DNA of 64,000 nt from Linanthus parryae (taxonomy: Eukaryota > Streptophyta > Magnoliopsida > Ericales > Polemoniaceae), in NCBI GenBank assembly GCA_023055425.1, contig JALGPY010000001.1, forward strand, positions 141,881,368 through 141,945,367, given 5' to 3'. Numbering within the stretch: position 1 is the first letter of the stretch; each line of letters starts with the position of its first letter. The notes under the pieces were generated by a model. The model made no database searches. It saw nothing but the letters and a program-made list of their open reading frames with translations, and was not told where the DNA came from. This document shows, one piece after another, positions 29,701 to 40,765 of this stretch. The translations under genes and the position numbers were made by a program.

Positions 29701-32027
29701 CCCGTAAATGTAGGAGTGATGGTCCGTAGTTTGTGGACGGTCCAATCGAGATCTCTGTATAACATACGAGGGTCGCATGCGAGAGTAGCACCTCGCATGC
29801 GACAATCCCTACTCTAGCCTCCAAGCCACTCGCACCCCCAAGTCCCGTTAGCATGAGACATACATGGGAAGGACCCTGTCTCACGATCCTTCGCATACAC
29901 GTAGACAAAGAGAATACTACGGTGTTTTATGGAGCACACAGTATGTACACGTGTCTCTGTTCCGATGCACCACGTGGCTTGTTGATGGTGACGCAAGTAA
30001 AAGGTATCTACAGTAACCTATTTTGTCGAACATACTTGCAAAAGGAGACTGCAAAGTCCGCTTATTAATCATTCTATTATTAGCAACATACTTTTGTCAA
30101 TACAACGATCAACCAATTTAGTTAATAAAGCCCAAAACTAGATAAATTTAAGTACCGCAACAATAGAAGAGATTGTGTACAAGGGTAAGTTGCGCAATAG
30201 CGGGAAAAAGTAAACTAAGTTTTCAAAGAGAATTTGATCAATCACAGAGAGGAGACATTGCTTGAGCTTTTTCTTGTTGATGATTCCGAATGTGAGCATG
30301 AATGGGACAGACCCCCCTATACATACAGGCTAATTTGACGGACGTGGGTCAGCATCCACTATGGTGATGGAATCACTCGTGACCACACTGTCCGCCTAAT
30401 TGAACGGCTCGCAGCCCGTAAATGTAGGAGTGATGGTCCGTAGTTTGTGGACGGTCCAATCGAGATCTCTGTATAACATACGAGGGTCGCATGCGAGAGT
30501 AGCACCTCGCATGCGACAATCCCTACTCTAGCCTCCAAGCCACTCGCACCCCCAAGTCCCGTTAGCATGAGACATACATGGGAAGGACCCTGTCTCACGA
30601 TCCTTCGCATACACGTAGACAAAGAGAATACTACGGTGTTTTATGGAGCACACAGTATGTACACGTGTCTCTGTTCCGATGCACCACGTGGCTTGTTGAT
30701 GGTGACGCAAGTAAAAGGTATCTACAGTAACCTATTTTGTCGAACATACTTGCAAAAGGAGACTGCAAAGTCCGCTTATTAATCATTCTATTATTAGCAA
30801 CATACTTTTGTCAATACAACGATCAACCAATTTAGTTAATAAAGCCCAAAACTAGATAAATTTAAGTACCGCAACAATAGAAGAGATTGTGTACAAGGGT
30901 AGGTTGCGCAATAGCGGGAAAAAGTAAACTAAGTTTTCAAAGAGAATTTGATCAATCAGATTGTCATGTATTCAAAAAATCTCTTCTGCAATATATAAAG
31001 AATGGATACAAAGACGAGAAAGTAATTATGCACACACACACACACATACATATACATACACACACACACATATATCTATATGTATATCTATATATTTACA
31101 TTATATATACATATACATAATAGATAGATAGGTATAATGCATTCATTGTTTTCATAAAGACTCGGTGATTGTAATTTGGAAGTACGAAATGGGGTTCTGA
31201 AAGGAAGCATTATTCTGGGTGGAAATTGAAATTGAAATTATCACATGAACGAGAGAAAAGAAATTCCATTATGGTGGAAAGAGACTCGAACGTTAGCGAA
31301 CATGCATAGTTGGACACACGCTCTACCGCTGTGACACTTGAGAGTTCACAACCACACACACACACACACACACATGTATACATATACATATACATATACA
31401 TATGCATATGCATATACATATACATATACATACACACACACACATATTATATATATATATATATCTATATGTATATCTATATATTTACATTATATATACA
31501 TATATATAATAGATAGATAGGTATAATGCATTCATTGTTTTCATAAAGACTCGGTGATTGTAATTTGGAAGTACGAAATGGGATTCTGAAAGGAAGCATT
31601 ATTCTGGGTGGAAATTGAAATTGAAATTATCGCATGAACAAGAGAAAAGAAATTCCATTATGGTGAAAAGAGACTCGAACGTTAGCGAACATGCATAGTT
31701 GGACACACGCTCTACCGCTGTGACACTTGAGAGTTCACAACCTGTAAATGTACATAAATAATATAGATATTGTCATGAAATACATACATATATAATACTA
31801 CTAGCAAAAATTTCAACAGGATAGCCCCACCTGGTGTAAGCTGGATCTGCCCTGTTCTCGGGCACTGCAACGGATAACATATAGATAACTTCTGCACATG
31901 ACTGCAAGTTGAGGCCTGTCAATGCGTGATGACACTTTTTCGTTTATGATTTCTAGGTGGGAAACGATATTAATATTCAGGTGAGTGATACATCTTTAAG
32001 TTTACTCTACAAAGACGAGCAGTGCTC

Positions 32028-32064
<37 letters not shown>

Positions 32065-35000
32065 CAAAGTCGAACCTATAAATATGGTCCTGGTAGAACT
32101 GCAGACATTTCCTGAAAGATTCTTCTAATTTATGTCAATATCGATGAACTTTCTCTCTTCTTTTAAAGTGCCATGATCAGACTTTTGTTCTTCTGACTGT
32201 TGGGCATAACGTAATAACCTGTTCTAATTGATGTCTTTCTTTTATGTTATTAATTTTTGCTCATGTTGCAGAATATTGCAGAATTGCTGCGGTTAAATGC
32301 TCCCATGGCGATGAAGTTAGCATTTGATGGTTTGAAAGATTCTAAGTACAAAACAAGAGATCCTGCTATAGACGATGTTGGTTGTTTTGAAACTGTAGAG
32401 TTATCAATTCTTCTTTGCAATGACGAATTCATCCGCGAACTCAACAAGGACTGGAGGGGTGAGGACCATGCTACTGATGTTCTCTCCATGTCTCAACATA
32501 TTCCCGAGCTTAAGCTTCCAATTGTATGGACTCATCCAATTGCTTATTATCTTTTGGACCTCAATCCATCACTTTTATTCAATGTGGCAAAGATGATTTT
32601 GGTTTTTCTCTGCAGCTCATGTTGGGTGACGTTGTGATATCTGTTGAGACTGCTGCAAGACAAGCAGAGGAAAGGGGCCACACAATTCTTGATGAGATCC
32701 GCATCCTCTTGGTTTGTATTTTCCCTTAATACACTCACAATGATTCACTTGATTGGATGAAAAATGCCATGTTATCCTTGCGATCTACTAATGAGCTTTA
32801 TGAAAAGAAACTCATATACATTCTCATTTGATTATCATCATGTTTATTGAGTCTCATGCTTGCATATGGTTATGCTTCACTAATCAGACTGATGAAAATG
32901 CACAAGTAGACTAAAAAGATGTGTTCGTACGTTGAGTCGACGAGAGAGACTCGGTTCATACAAAAGGTGTTGCGAAGAGGCATTTCACCTAAGAAACAAG
33001 GGAAGCGACGTTCTCATATTAAAATACTACCATCGAAAAATAAAAAGCCGTAAAAAATTTACCTTGATTTTTATGTGTCACCTAGAAAGCCAATGCTCGC
33101 GTTCATTTATAGTTATTACCAGATCTTTAGACGATATAAATAATTTGGTTGATACTGTATGTGTTCTTTTCAGAAATTAGAATCTTGCTGATGGTCACAG
33201 TTAGTTTAAAAGGAGATCTTCAATTGCATGCAGGTACATGGATTATTACATCTATTGGGGTTTGATCATGAGCTAAGTGATGAGGCTGAAGCAGAGATGG
33301 AGAAAGAGGAGGTGCATCTTCTAGAAAGTCTCGGTTGGAAAGGGAAAGGGTTAATTCAGAGCGCAAATGATACTGCAACCTATGAAGACAAGCACACAGA
33401 TACTCCACAAGGTAATTTAAACATTACCACTCATCACATCAATTCTCGATGGGCAGCTGATGTTTTCCACTTTGGCTACAAGCTTTGCTTATGAGTGAGA
33501 TTGCAGAGAGAATCTTACATCTAATTGTTTAAAGACAGGAAGAAAGAAGGCAGTCTGCGGTTTTACAAACCAAAATTTAGCTATATCTTCTGTGACATGG
33601 ATGGTAAGACTCCTCACTAGGATGAGCTCTATTTTTTATGATGTCGCCTTTATTTGGTCAAGTTAGGAGTTCTCTTTTCCAATGCACCAGGCACATTGCT
33701 GAACAGCAAAAGTCAAATTAGTTTTGGAACTGCAAAAGCTTTGAAAGAGGCATCATCGAGAGGTGTTCAAGTGGTAATAGCCACTGGTAAGGTAACAGCA
33801 GAGGACATCTTGTCATCTTTCTCCTTCTTTCATGGGTTTTTTCTTACTGTTGTAAACAATTACGTAATCCACATATATTCTGGTCATCCATTGTAAATTT
33901 ATCTTTTGGAAACAGAGCCGTCCTGCTGCTATAAGTGCACTAAATGTTGTAGATTTAGCGGGAAAAGATGGCATTATCTCAGAGTTTAGCCCTGGCGTCT
34001 TCTTACAGGTTCTTCTCTTTCACTTAATTTTTATTCTATTCAACGTGTCACATTCATTTTTATGTAATCACAACATTTTCTGGTATGTTCCTGCAACTGC
34101 GGTTTGTCAATTTTTAATCTAGCAGACCCTCAGAGAGTCAATGTTATTGAGGTTAGGTGTGTAGTAGTAATATTTTCCCATAATGTGTACTGTAACAAGA
34201 ATCAATAGTATTATGCATCTGGATGTTCTGTAAGTTCATATCCCGACAGCATGGGGGTCTGGAATTTCAAAACCAGCAAGAGGAGAGGAGAAAAGTAGAA
34301 AGGATGAAGAATGTGATGGAGGCATATCCAACGCCTACATTTTTTATTAAAGTTATTTAGCTACGAATTCTAACCTTCATAAAACAATAGGTCAAAAAGG
34401 TCACTGAAGCATCTTCATTATATATCTCCTTCTTTCAAGAGAATATGCTGACACACACATTCCTAAGCTAGAACCGACGTTAAATGCCAGCTTCCAGGGA
34501 AACTAACTAGATTTTAAATGGACACTGAGTTCTTGTCACAGGTATTCTCTTTAGGACTAAGAAGCACGGACACGATACGGGTGTAGGATACGATATGGAA
34601 ACGCACACGAGATACCTCATTTTCTGAAATAATGAGGACATGAGTCATGACACGGCAGGGATACGTCAACATTGTTATTATATTATTTTTTTACATATAT
34701 TTGAATTTTATACTAATAGATGATAAAGAGATAGTTTGGATTGGCTTAGTTTTTTGGTTTTTTATAGTATAAAAATCTGCATTTTAGAGTAACAAAAACC
34801 AATAAAAACATGTAGTTCGGTGTATCAAATCTCATACCCGGACACCGGATTGCTCTTTGATTTTTGGATTGAAGCGACACGTGTCGCAATTTTATTGGCC
34901 ACACATAATTAACAAATCACAAAAACAAACCTCCCACCGGTTGCAAAGGACCAGTGCACCGGATGAGGAGTAGACTTTTAGTAAAAAAAATATCCAGTGC

Positions 35001-37998
35001 TCCGGTTGCATAAACCCGGGCACCGGATGTTTTAAAAACAATAAAAAAAAAAAAAACCCACCCAACCAAACATCTCCGATTATATTTTAATAAAAACCAA
35101 AAAACTCTCCATCCAAAGTCCAAACTAACCCAAAATATTGGTTCCAACTTCTCTAAAATATATAGCATAAATATCATGGAAAACCTTTGAAGATGTGGGT
35201 TCGAGTTTGACGAGTTGTGTCTGAAAACCTTTGAAGATGTCGCTTGTGAGAACTTAAAACCTCACTTGAACTTTTTGTTCAGAAGGGCAACATTTTATAT
35301 ATTGAGAAGTCACAACCCATGTGAAAGCATAAAGATGGCATTAATCATATATATTGTATCTACTTTAGCTTAATTATATTTTAACCCGTTAAAAGTTAAA
35401 ATTTCATAAAATAACCCATGTGAAAGTCTAATAAACATAAAACGACGACTGTCGTCTCTCGTGAAGTGTTACTAAAGTGTCCTCCCAAGTGTCCAGTATA
35501 ATAAATTTCTCTAAAATACCCGGACACGCCAGCGACACGTAGGTTGGAGTGTCGTCCGTGTGTCCCAAGTGTCCGATACGTATACGGCCCCTTTTGGATT
35601 GTCCATGCTTCCCAGGTTTAGTAGTTAATGTAACAACCCGAGCGGATTACTATCCCAGCAACTTCTTTATCCTTACCACCGGGTAAAAACTCTCAAGCCT
35701 TGAAGGTGCTAGTAGTAACCGCAAGGTTTACTACATACCAAACATCAAATCCACAATATCTCGATGTGGGATGGGTTATTACAGTTAACACATAAGTTCT
35801 TGATGTATTGGCTTGTGTACGGATGAGATGAGATAAGCTCTGATGTGTTAATCAGTAGTTGCTAATTACATTACACATATCTTCCATGGTGGCTTTTCAT
35901 TGGCGTGCCAGCATCATCTCATGAGGCCACCACGTGCTTGGGGAAACGGAATACCGGTTGACATCGAGATCTTTTTTATTTGCATAGTTAGATGTTAAAT
36001 ATATCCCTTCAATCCTGGTTTAGTCTGTTGATTGTGATTACCATGTTTCTTCTAATCAATCCTTTTTTGAATGTTCCCAGGGATTACTTGTTTATGGCCG
36101 ACAAGGTCGTGAAATTTTAAGAAGGAATCTAGACCCTACAGTCTGCAGAGAGGTAACACTTCTTTTCCTTTCTTTCTTTCTTTCTTTTATCGTAAAATGG
36201 ATATTCTGGAGATTATAGGTTTAGTCTTTTCCAACTGCATATGTCACTTTACTTCATAGGCAAATGCGTGTTGGTTCGTATAACATTATTGCTGAGGCCA
36301 TTGTTTCAAAACTCCAGGGTTGCGCTGCTATGAGGAAGTTTGTTGTTTCAATTAAAGTACCAGTTTAACCTTAAAGAAACCAACATTGTTTAGGCCATGC
36401 TCCTTTGCAGCTAGTATAGTAGGATTCCATGTCTCATCAGAAATAATGGCCACAGCTGCTCAGCCTCTTTAGCAGTTGGTCATTTCCCTAGTGCCAAACA
36501 TTTTCAATATGATTTTGAGGATCTGCTGTTGGTGTGTTTCTGAACCTGATCTTAGGTACTGGTCTACTGCGGCAACCTGGTGCATTGGCATTAATGATCT
36601 GACTTGTGTTACCTTAGTTGGTGGTTCAGAAATTACAAGGTTATAGATCATAGGCAGTAACGATATGGAAACCTGGAAATTGCAGATAATTTATTTATGT
36701 AACTTGAAAAGGCTTGTAAAGAGTTTGTAAATTAGTTTCAAAGCTCATCTGGTTCTACATTTGCTGACTGGGGAACATTCTCTCGATCTGTATTGCAGGC
36801 ATTCCAGTACTCTTTGGACCATCATATCCCACTTATTGCGTTTACTGAGGATCGATGCTTGACACTATTTGATCACCCTCTTGTGGAGTCACTTCATACT
36901 ACTTATTATGAGCCAAAGGTGCTTGATTCCCTGAGTAGTACCTGTCTTCTCCTGTCAATAAACATTTTGCCACTGCCTAAATGGGATGCTTGTCCACTTT
37001 TCATATAAGTTTCTTTTGACAGGCGGAGATCATGCCTTCAATTGAGAACCTCGTGAGTGATGTGGAAATACAGGTATAGTTGCAAATACAAGTATACGTT
37101 TAGATGGCACCAATGTTTGCATCGTTATCTGTTCATTTCTCGTTTTCTTTGTTGATGGCTTCCTGAGAATGTAAGCCTTCATGTTCACATTTTGGTTTTG
37201 CAACGACAACGTTGGGAAATAGGGTTGTATTGCTCTTGCTAACTGACTACTCTTTTCCATTTTGCTGGAAACTGGCTTATCATTTCCTGTCAGTTTTAGT
37301 GGTATAAAATTGTTTTTTCCTCTAAGAGAGGTCAAATATGTGAAGAAGATAAAGTCCTGTCTATCAGCATATCCTGTTCAAAAATTACAGATCAGTTTAT
37401 TTCTGTTTTTCTTCCATGGAAAACTGAGTGAGAGTATCTGTAGGAACTATGCTATCTCATTCCTCTTTGCAATCCATCTGAAATTTCTAAGAAAAGAATT
37501 TTGCAAAAGGTTGTCTTTGATTTGTCTCTGACCCATAATCATCCAAAATTTCAGAAACTCATCTTCTTAGACACGGCGGAGGGAGTTGCTACAACTCTGC
37601 GGCCTTACTGGGCAGAAGCAACCAGCGGCCGTGCTACTGTAGTCCAAGCTGTGCCGGATATGCTTGAAATTGTTCCATCTGGGACGTCGAAAGGGAGCGG
37701 AGTAAGAATGCTACTTGATCATTTAGTCGTGTCACCAAAGGAGGTAACACCCACTTTTTTTTTCTTAGTAGCATCTACCATACTTTTAAAAGCTTGTTTT
37801 TTCTCAAAATGTTGTATGTGTTTCTGGAAGGTTATGGCCATCGGTGATGGGGAAAACGACGTGGAGATGCTTGAGCTAGCTTCACTGGGTGTTGCTCTCA
37901 GCAATGGATCAGACAAAGCAAAAGCTGTAGCAAATGTCATAGGTGCCAGCAATGACGAAGATGGAGTAGCTGATGCCATCTACCGTTATGCATTTTGA
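26795..37998 (+). CDS. YBEY: Organellar endoribonuclease YbeY fused to a HAD-type hydrolase domain
   Basis: Twelve exons: 26795-27175, 32272-32523, 32616-32711, 33234-33411, 33550-33603, 33691-33791, 33916-34008, 36081-36152, 36799-36918, 37023-37073, 37555-37743 and 37831-37998. They join to 584 aa. Residues 1 to about 100 are Ser/Arg-rich and acid-poor, like a plastid transit peptide. The YbeY part has [11 protein letters not shown] and the zinc-binding [11 protein letters not shown] (H-x3-H-x5-H). The second half is a Cof-type HAD phosphatase: motif I DMDGTLLNS with both Asp, motif II ATGK, and motif [14 protein letters not shown]. Plant chloroplast YbeY (known) has this same architecture and matures plastid rRNA 3' ends; the HAD substrate is unknown. 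Exon 5 needs the acceptor AAGAAG|GC at 33549 rather than the AG at 33538 to keep frame. The start at 26795 is the first in-frame ATG; 26843 (MAARAV) is an alternative. Introns 1 and 7 are swollen by repeats. Confidence 0.94.
27396..27533. repeat. Short tandem repeat, 69-bp unit, two copies
   Basis: Two adjacent units begin GGGGATATGCTATTCC at 27396 and GGGGATAAGCTATTCC at 27465. Both continue with ATATCACATTTTGG and a CTTATTCCC-like tail. They are diverged and lie in YbeY intron 1. Confidence 0.75.
29532..30244. repeat. Tandem duplication in YbeY intron 1, unit 1 (713 bp)
   Basis: Starts CAGAGAGGAAACATTGC and ends at TTTGATCAATCA, directly followed by a near-identical second unit. I saw only about three differences, one of them a 1-bp indel near 29597. 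The unit includes a perfect 12-bp-stem hairpin at 29772-29803. Identical 87-, 60- and 71-codon open frames in both units are explained by the duplication and match no family I know. Confidence 0.95.
30245..30958. repeat. Tandem duplication in YbeY intron 1, unit 2 (714 bp)
   Basis: Second unit of the head-to-tail pair, starting CAGAGAGGAGACATTGC and ending TTTGATCAATCA before unique sequence. Its hairpin copy is at 30486-30517. The near identity of the units implies a recent event or ongoing homogenisation. Confidence 0.95.
31050..31351 (-). mobile_element. SINE-like element in YbeY intron 1, copy 1
   Basis: Read on the minus strand there is a box-A-like ACAGCGGTAGAGCGTG (31317-31332) and a box-B-like ACGTTCGAGTCTC (31281-31293). 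A body ending in TA/CA-rich simple sequence follows. This is the layout of a tRNA-derived SINE. It is repeated 388 bp downstream, including the simple-sequence tail. Confidence 0.65.
31352..31475. repeat. CA/TA microsatellite between the two SINE-like copies
   Basis: Alternating (CA)n, (TACATA)n and (TA)n tracts. Open frames of Thr/His or Tyr/Ile repeats on either strand here are artefacts. Confidence 0.95.
31438..31741 (-). mobile_element. SINE-like element in YbeY intron 1, copy 2
   Basis: Tandem copy of the 31050-31351 unit at a 388-bp offset, with only a handful of substitutions. Both box-like motifs are kept (31670-31682 and about 31706-31720). Because the tail is duplicated with the body, this looks like segmental tandem duplication rather than a second retroposition. 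Confidence 0.65.
32029..32061. repeat. (TA)n microsatellite
   Basis: About 33 bp of alternating TA, roughly 210 bp before YbeY exon 2. Confidence 0.97.
34561..35611. mobile_element. Fold-back-like insertion in YbeY intron 7 (about 1.05 kb)
   Basis: The ends are inverted: GAAGCACGGACA at left against the inverse of TGTCCATGCTTC at right (11 of 12). Next to them are further CGGACAC/GTGTCCG and GATACG/CGTATC motifs. The interior is AT-rich, with a (CCGG)-containing stretch at 34920-35040. No coding domain or clear target duplication was found, so the class is unassigned. Confidence 0.55.
35629..35783 (-). mobile_element. Solo LTR of a TRIM-like element (155 bp) with 5-bp target duplication
   Basis: On the minus strand it runs from TGTAATAACCCATCCCACAT to CGGGTTGTTACA. 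It is flanked by a perfect GTTAA direct repeat (35624-35628 and 35784-35788). TG...CA ends, a 5-bp duplication and a very short LTR beginning with a CCCACATCG-type motif are typical of terminal-repeat retrotransposons in miniature. It is the product of LTR-LTR recombination, and lies between YbeY exons 7 and 8. Confidence 0.88.
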
Positions 37999-39264
37999 GT
38001 TCAATTTATAGAGCTGGGATGGGTTGTGGAGTGCAATATTCTTGAAATGGATGCCCAGAACACGGGTGAGAGATATTTCATCGTAATTGAGTCTATTTAT
38101 CCATGTCGAAAGGTTTGCCGCTTGTACCTTTAATATAATAGAAGAGAGATGCCGGTGTATTACTGCACGTCTCTTTTAGGAGAGAAATCATTGTTGTTTA
38201 AGGCTTGGATCTTCATATTCATAATAGAGATTTACTGCTTGGTTCTCCCACAAGGCTGTGTTATGCTAGCTGAGAATAAAATCCCTTCAACAGGTTCATG
38301 TTTTATTCTCGCTATATTGTGTGTCCTCTCCGAGCATGTCTTGCCTCTTTTTTGCTAGGTTTGCTCATTTTTGAGCATTTCTACCGGTCGCTGGTGCCTT
38401 GGTACCACAACATCATTCTAGTACCAAATTGGTTATGTGTTGTCTAGGCAGGCAGGAGAAGAGGCAGGAATTAGAAAATACTGAGGCACTATCGTTAGAT
38501 TTAAAGACAGGTGGGGCATTGGGGCATTTTCATTGGTTTACAAGCGGCACTACTCAAATTTTGAGTTCAAAAAGGGGGTTTATTTTTTCAAAATTAGAGT
38601 GTGGCACTGTGCCGCATGGTAGCTCTGAGCCTCTGACCACCCCAAACCCCTCTTCGACCCCATTGCTACATTGGCACTCAAAAGTGCACAAAGTAAATAT
38701 ATATAGTATGAACGATGTCGTACACAGACACCGAAATATTTGAAAAGCAAAAAGATCTAAAGCTCCAACGGGTAAACATCATCTTCCATCACCAACTAAT
38801 CAACGATAAAACATTTGACACACTCTCTCTCTCCCTCTTCTTTTATTTAGAGAGATACTACTCAGGCTATTCAGGATTAATTTATCCAAAGAAAAATTAG
38901 AAGTGTCTGATTCAGTAGAAATCGAGCATACTGTCATAAACACACACAGACATTTGAGGAGAAGCAAAAGAAGAGGTTGATATTACTAGGTAGGAAGTAT
39001 ATGTTTGATCTCACATGTTGTAGTACTGCTAGGTACTAAGTACATATTTTTGCAAACAAATGGTCGCTTGTGGTCGACAAACTTTGTCATCCAATGAGAG
39101 AACGGAGAAACAGTCCAACCACAAATTATGTATTATCTATTTTGAGTACAACAACTTCTGGAGACAAAATGTCCAGAAACAACCTCACCTCTTTATTTCT
39201 CCATTGAAATCCTTCAAATTAACTGGAACCAATAATAACCTCTTTCTTGGTAGTGTTTGTGATC
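37999..39264. other. Spacer between YbeY-HAD and the ENOD93-like gene
   Basis: Holds the YbeY 3' UTR and, from about 39140, sequence that reappears near 53340 as the left part of the ENOD93-profilin duplication. Nothing else was recognised; the 114-codon frame at 38399-38743 has no familiar features. Confidence 0.5.
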
Positions 39265-39548
39265 ATGGCGTCTCGGGCTAACGACGAACGGAAGGCGAAA
39301 GTTGATAAAGTTTTAGAAGGTGACGTATTCTATGCAACGTTTTATCGTACATAAACTCCAAGGTATTGATATCGCAATGATTTTGCAGAGAGTGCCCGTA
39401 AGGGTTTCAAAGCAGCTTCCATAGCTTGTGTTCTTATCACGGTGCCCACAGTACGTGATTCTTCCTCCACAATCTTCCTCTGATAACATTAGTGTATCTT
39501 CTTCTGTTTTCTGCAACATTTTTAGCAAAATTATGATCATTCTACGTG

Positions 39549-39596
<48 letters not shown>

Positions 39597-40089
39597 GATT
39601 GCTGTTCGGAGGATCCCCTGGGCAAAAGCTAACATCAACCACACTGGACAAGCACTCATCATATGTGGAGGTATGCAAATCAAAAACAAATGTTCAGAAA
39701 GGCCCAAGAACATGTACATTTTTAGATATTGGTTTCAACTTTTACAGAAAGATCGTATTTCTTCTGTTTCTTCTCTTGCTTCCTACTTCACAATTCACCC
39801 GGTCATTTTGATCCGGTAATTTGATTAGCAAAACGATGCAAGAATTTCTTAATCTTTTCATGGTGTCGTGAAGCAAAGATTACTCTACAACACCATGAAA
39901 ATATTACCAAATTATTGCATTGGGTCAAAGTGATATGTGAAAGTCAAAGTAAGGAGGTGAAGAAACAGAGAAAGTACTCTGTAACATTCTCTCTTTCTTT
40001 CTACAGGCTCGATCGCAACTTATTTCATTACTGTAGACAAGAACATCCTAAAGACTGCAAAGCAAGAAGCGCGCTACGACAGAACATAA
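39265..40089 (+). CDS. ENOD93: Early nodulin-93-like small membrane protein
   Basis: Four exons: 39265-39319, 39389-39450, 39595-39670 and 40007-40089, giving 91 aa. The core ARKGFKAASIACVLITVPTL is followed by IPWAKANINHTGQALIICGG and SIATYFITVDKNILKTAK. This is the ENOD93 pattern of two short hydrophobic segments around a conserved PWA(K/R)ANxNHTxQALII block. ENOD93-type proteins are small plant proteins, some nodule-induced and some linked to nitrogen use; their biochemical role is not settled. All splice sites are canonical and the frame is open, so this copy should be functional. It converges on profilin. Intron 2 has a CT repeat ending at the acceptor, and intron 3 a MITE. Confidence 0.9.
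39551..39593. repeat. (CT)n microsatellite at ENOD93 intron 2 acceptor
   Basis: The CT run merges with the polypyrimidine tract of the exon 3 acceptor. The duplicate gene has the same repeat at 53791-53829, so it predates the duplication. Confidence 0.95.
39758..39974. mobile_element. Stowaway-like MITE in ENOD93 intron 3 (about 217 bp)
   Basis: The ends TTTCTTCTGTTTCTTC and GAAGAAACAGAGAAA are inverted and flanked by TA. The interior GTCATTTTGATCCGGTAATTTG resembles the AHP intron MITE. The orthologous MITE in the duplicate copy (53994-60201) is split by a LINE. Confidence 0.8.
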
Positions 40090-40168
40090 CAACCATTTAT
40101 GTTAGTTACAGACTGATGAGATTTCATGGCAACATTGGTGCTAGTATTTGTTAACGTATGATGTCAGT

Positions 40169-40209
<41 letters not shown>

Positions 40210-40765
40210 CCACTCTTTCCATCCTTGTGTTTTCAACCTATTCAATTGCCTTGAATCACAGAACGAAAGCCTAAAATGTTTCTTTTTATAAAAAAAAAAA
40301 ATCCTCAATGCTTCCCTACTCAACTCGGAGCTAAAACAAGGACATAAAAAACAAGGACAAACCACATGCCAACACGAGAATTAGCATACAAAGTTGATGC
40401 ACAACTACATCTGGGAGCGAGAAACAGGCTTATGTTTTCTTGTTCCAGGGACTCCGCTTATTCATACTAGAGGAATATACACTACAAGATGGCTTCAAGC
40501 CAGTGAAGTATAGATAATAGGAAGATTCAATTGCGCAAATCTCAATAGTAGTACACAATGAAGCTGAATCGCATAATTCACAAGCCATTACAATCCCAAG
40601 AACAAAGTACGATCAAGTTTCACTATTCTAGAGGAGATAATAGCCAAAACAGTCTAATATCATTCATTTGAAACACGCAAACATTAGGACGGGTAGGTAG
40701 ATCATAACTTTATCCCCAATATAACTCACACAAGCATCTTTGTGCGCAGAGGGAGGGATGTCCAA
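40090..40765. other. Convergent 3' region of ENOD93 and proximal profilin
   Basis: Contains both 3' UTRs and a 37-bp poly-T tract at 40171-40207. The duplicate block has only a short T-run at the matching site but a long poly-A at 60532-60569, where this copy has 11 A. The homopolymers expanded independently after duplication. Confidence 0.7.

Noticed and set aside
29645..30782. Identical 87-, 60- and 71-codon frames occurring twice
   Set aside because: The identity comes from the recent tandem duplication, not from coding constraint; no domain is recognisable.
29532..30958. CRISPR-like or satellite array
   Set aside because: Only two long direct units, no spacer structure, plant intron context.
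31020..31520. Thr/His and Tyr/Ile repeat peptides
   Set aside because: Translation of CA/TA microsatellites.
26795..37998. Bacterial gene transfer (YbeY and Cof/HAD domains)
   Set aside because: The fusion is known across plants, and here it has 12 exons and a transit-like N-terminus; it is an old organelle-derived gene, not recent transfer.
38399..38743. 114-codon frame downstream of YbeY-HAD
   Set aside because: No motif, codon pattern or splice context supports it; probably chance.
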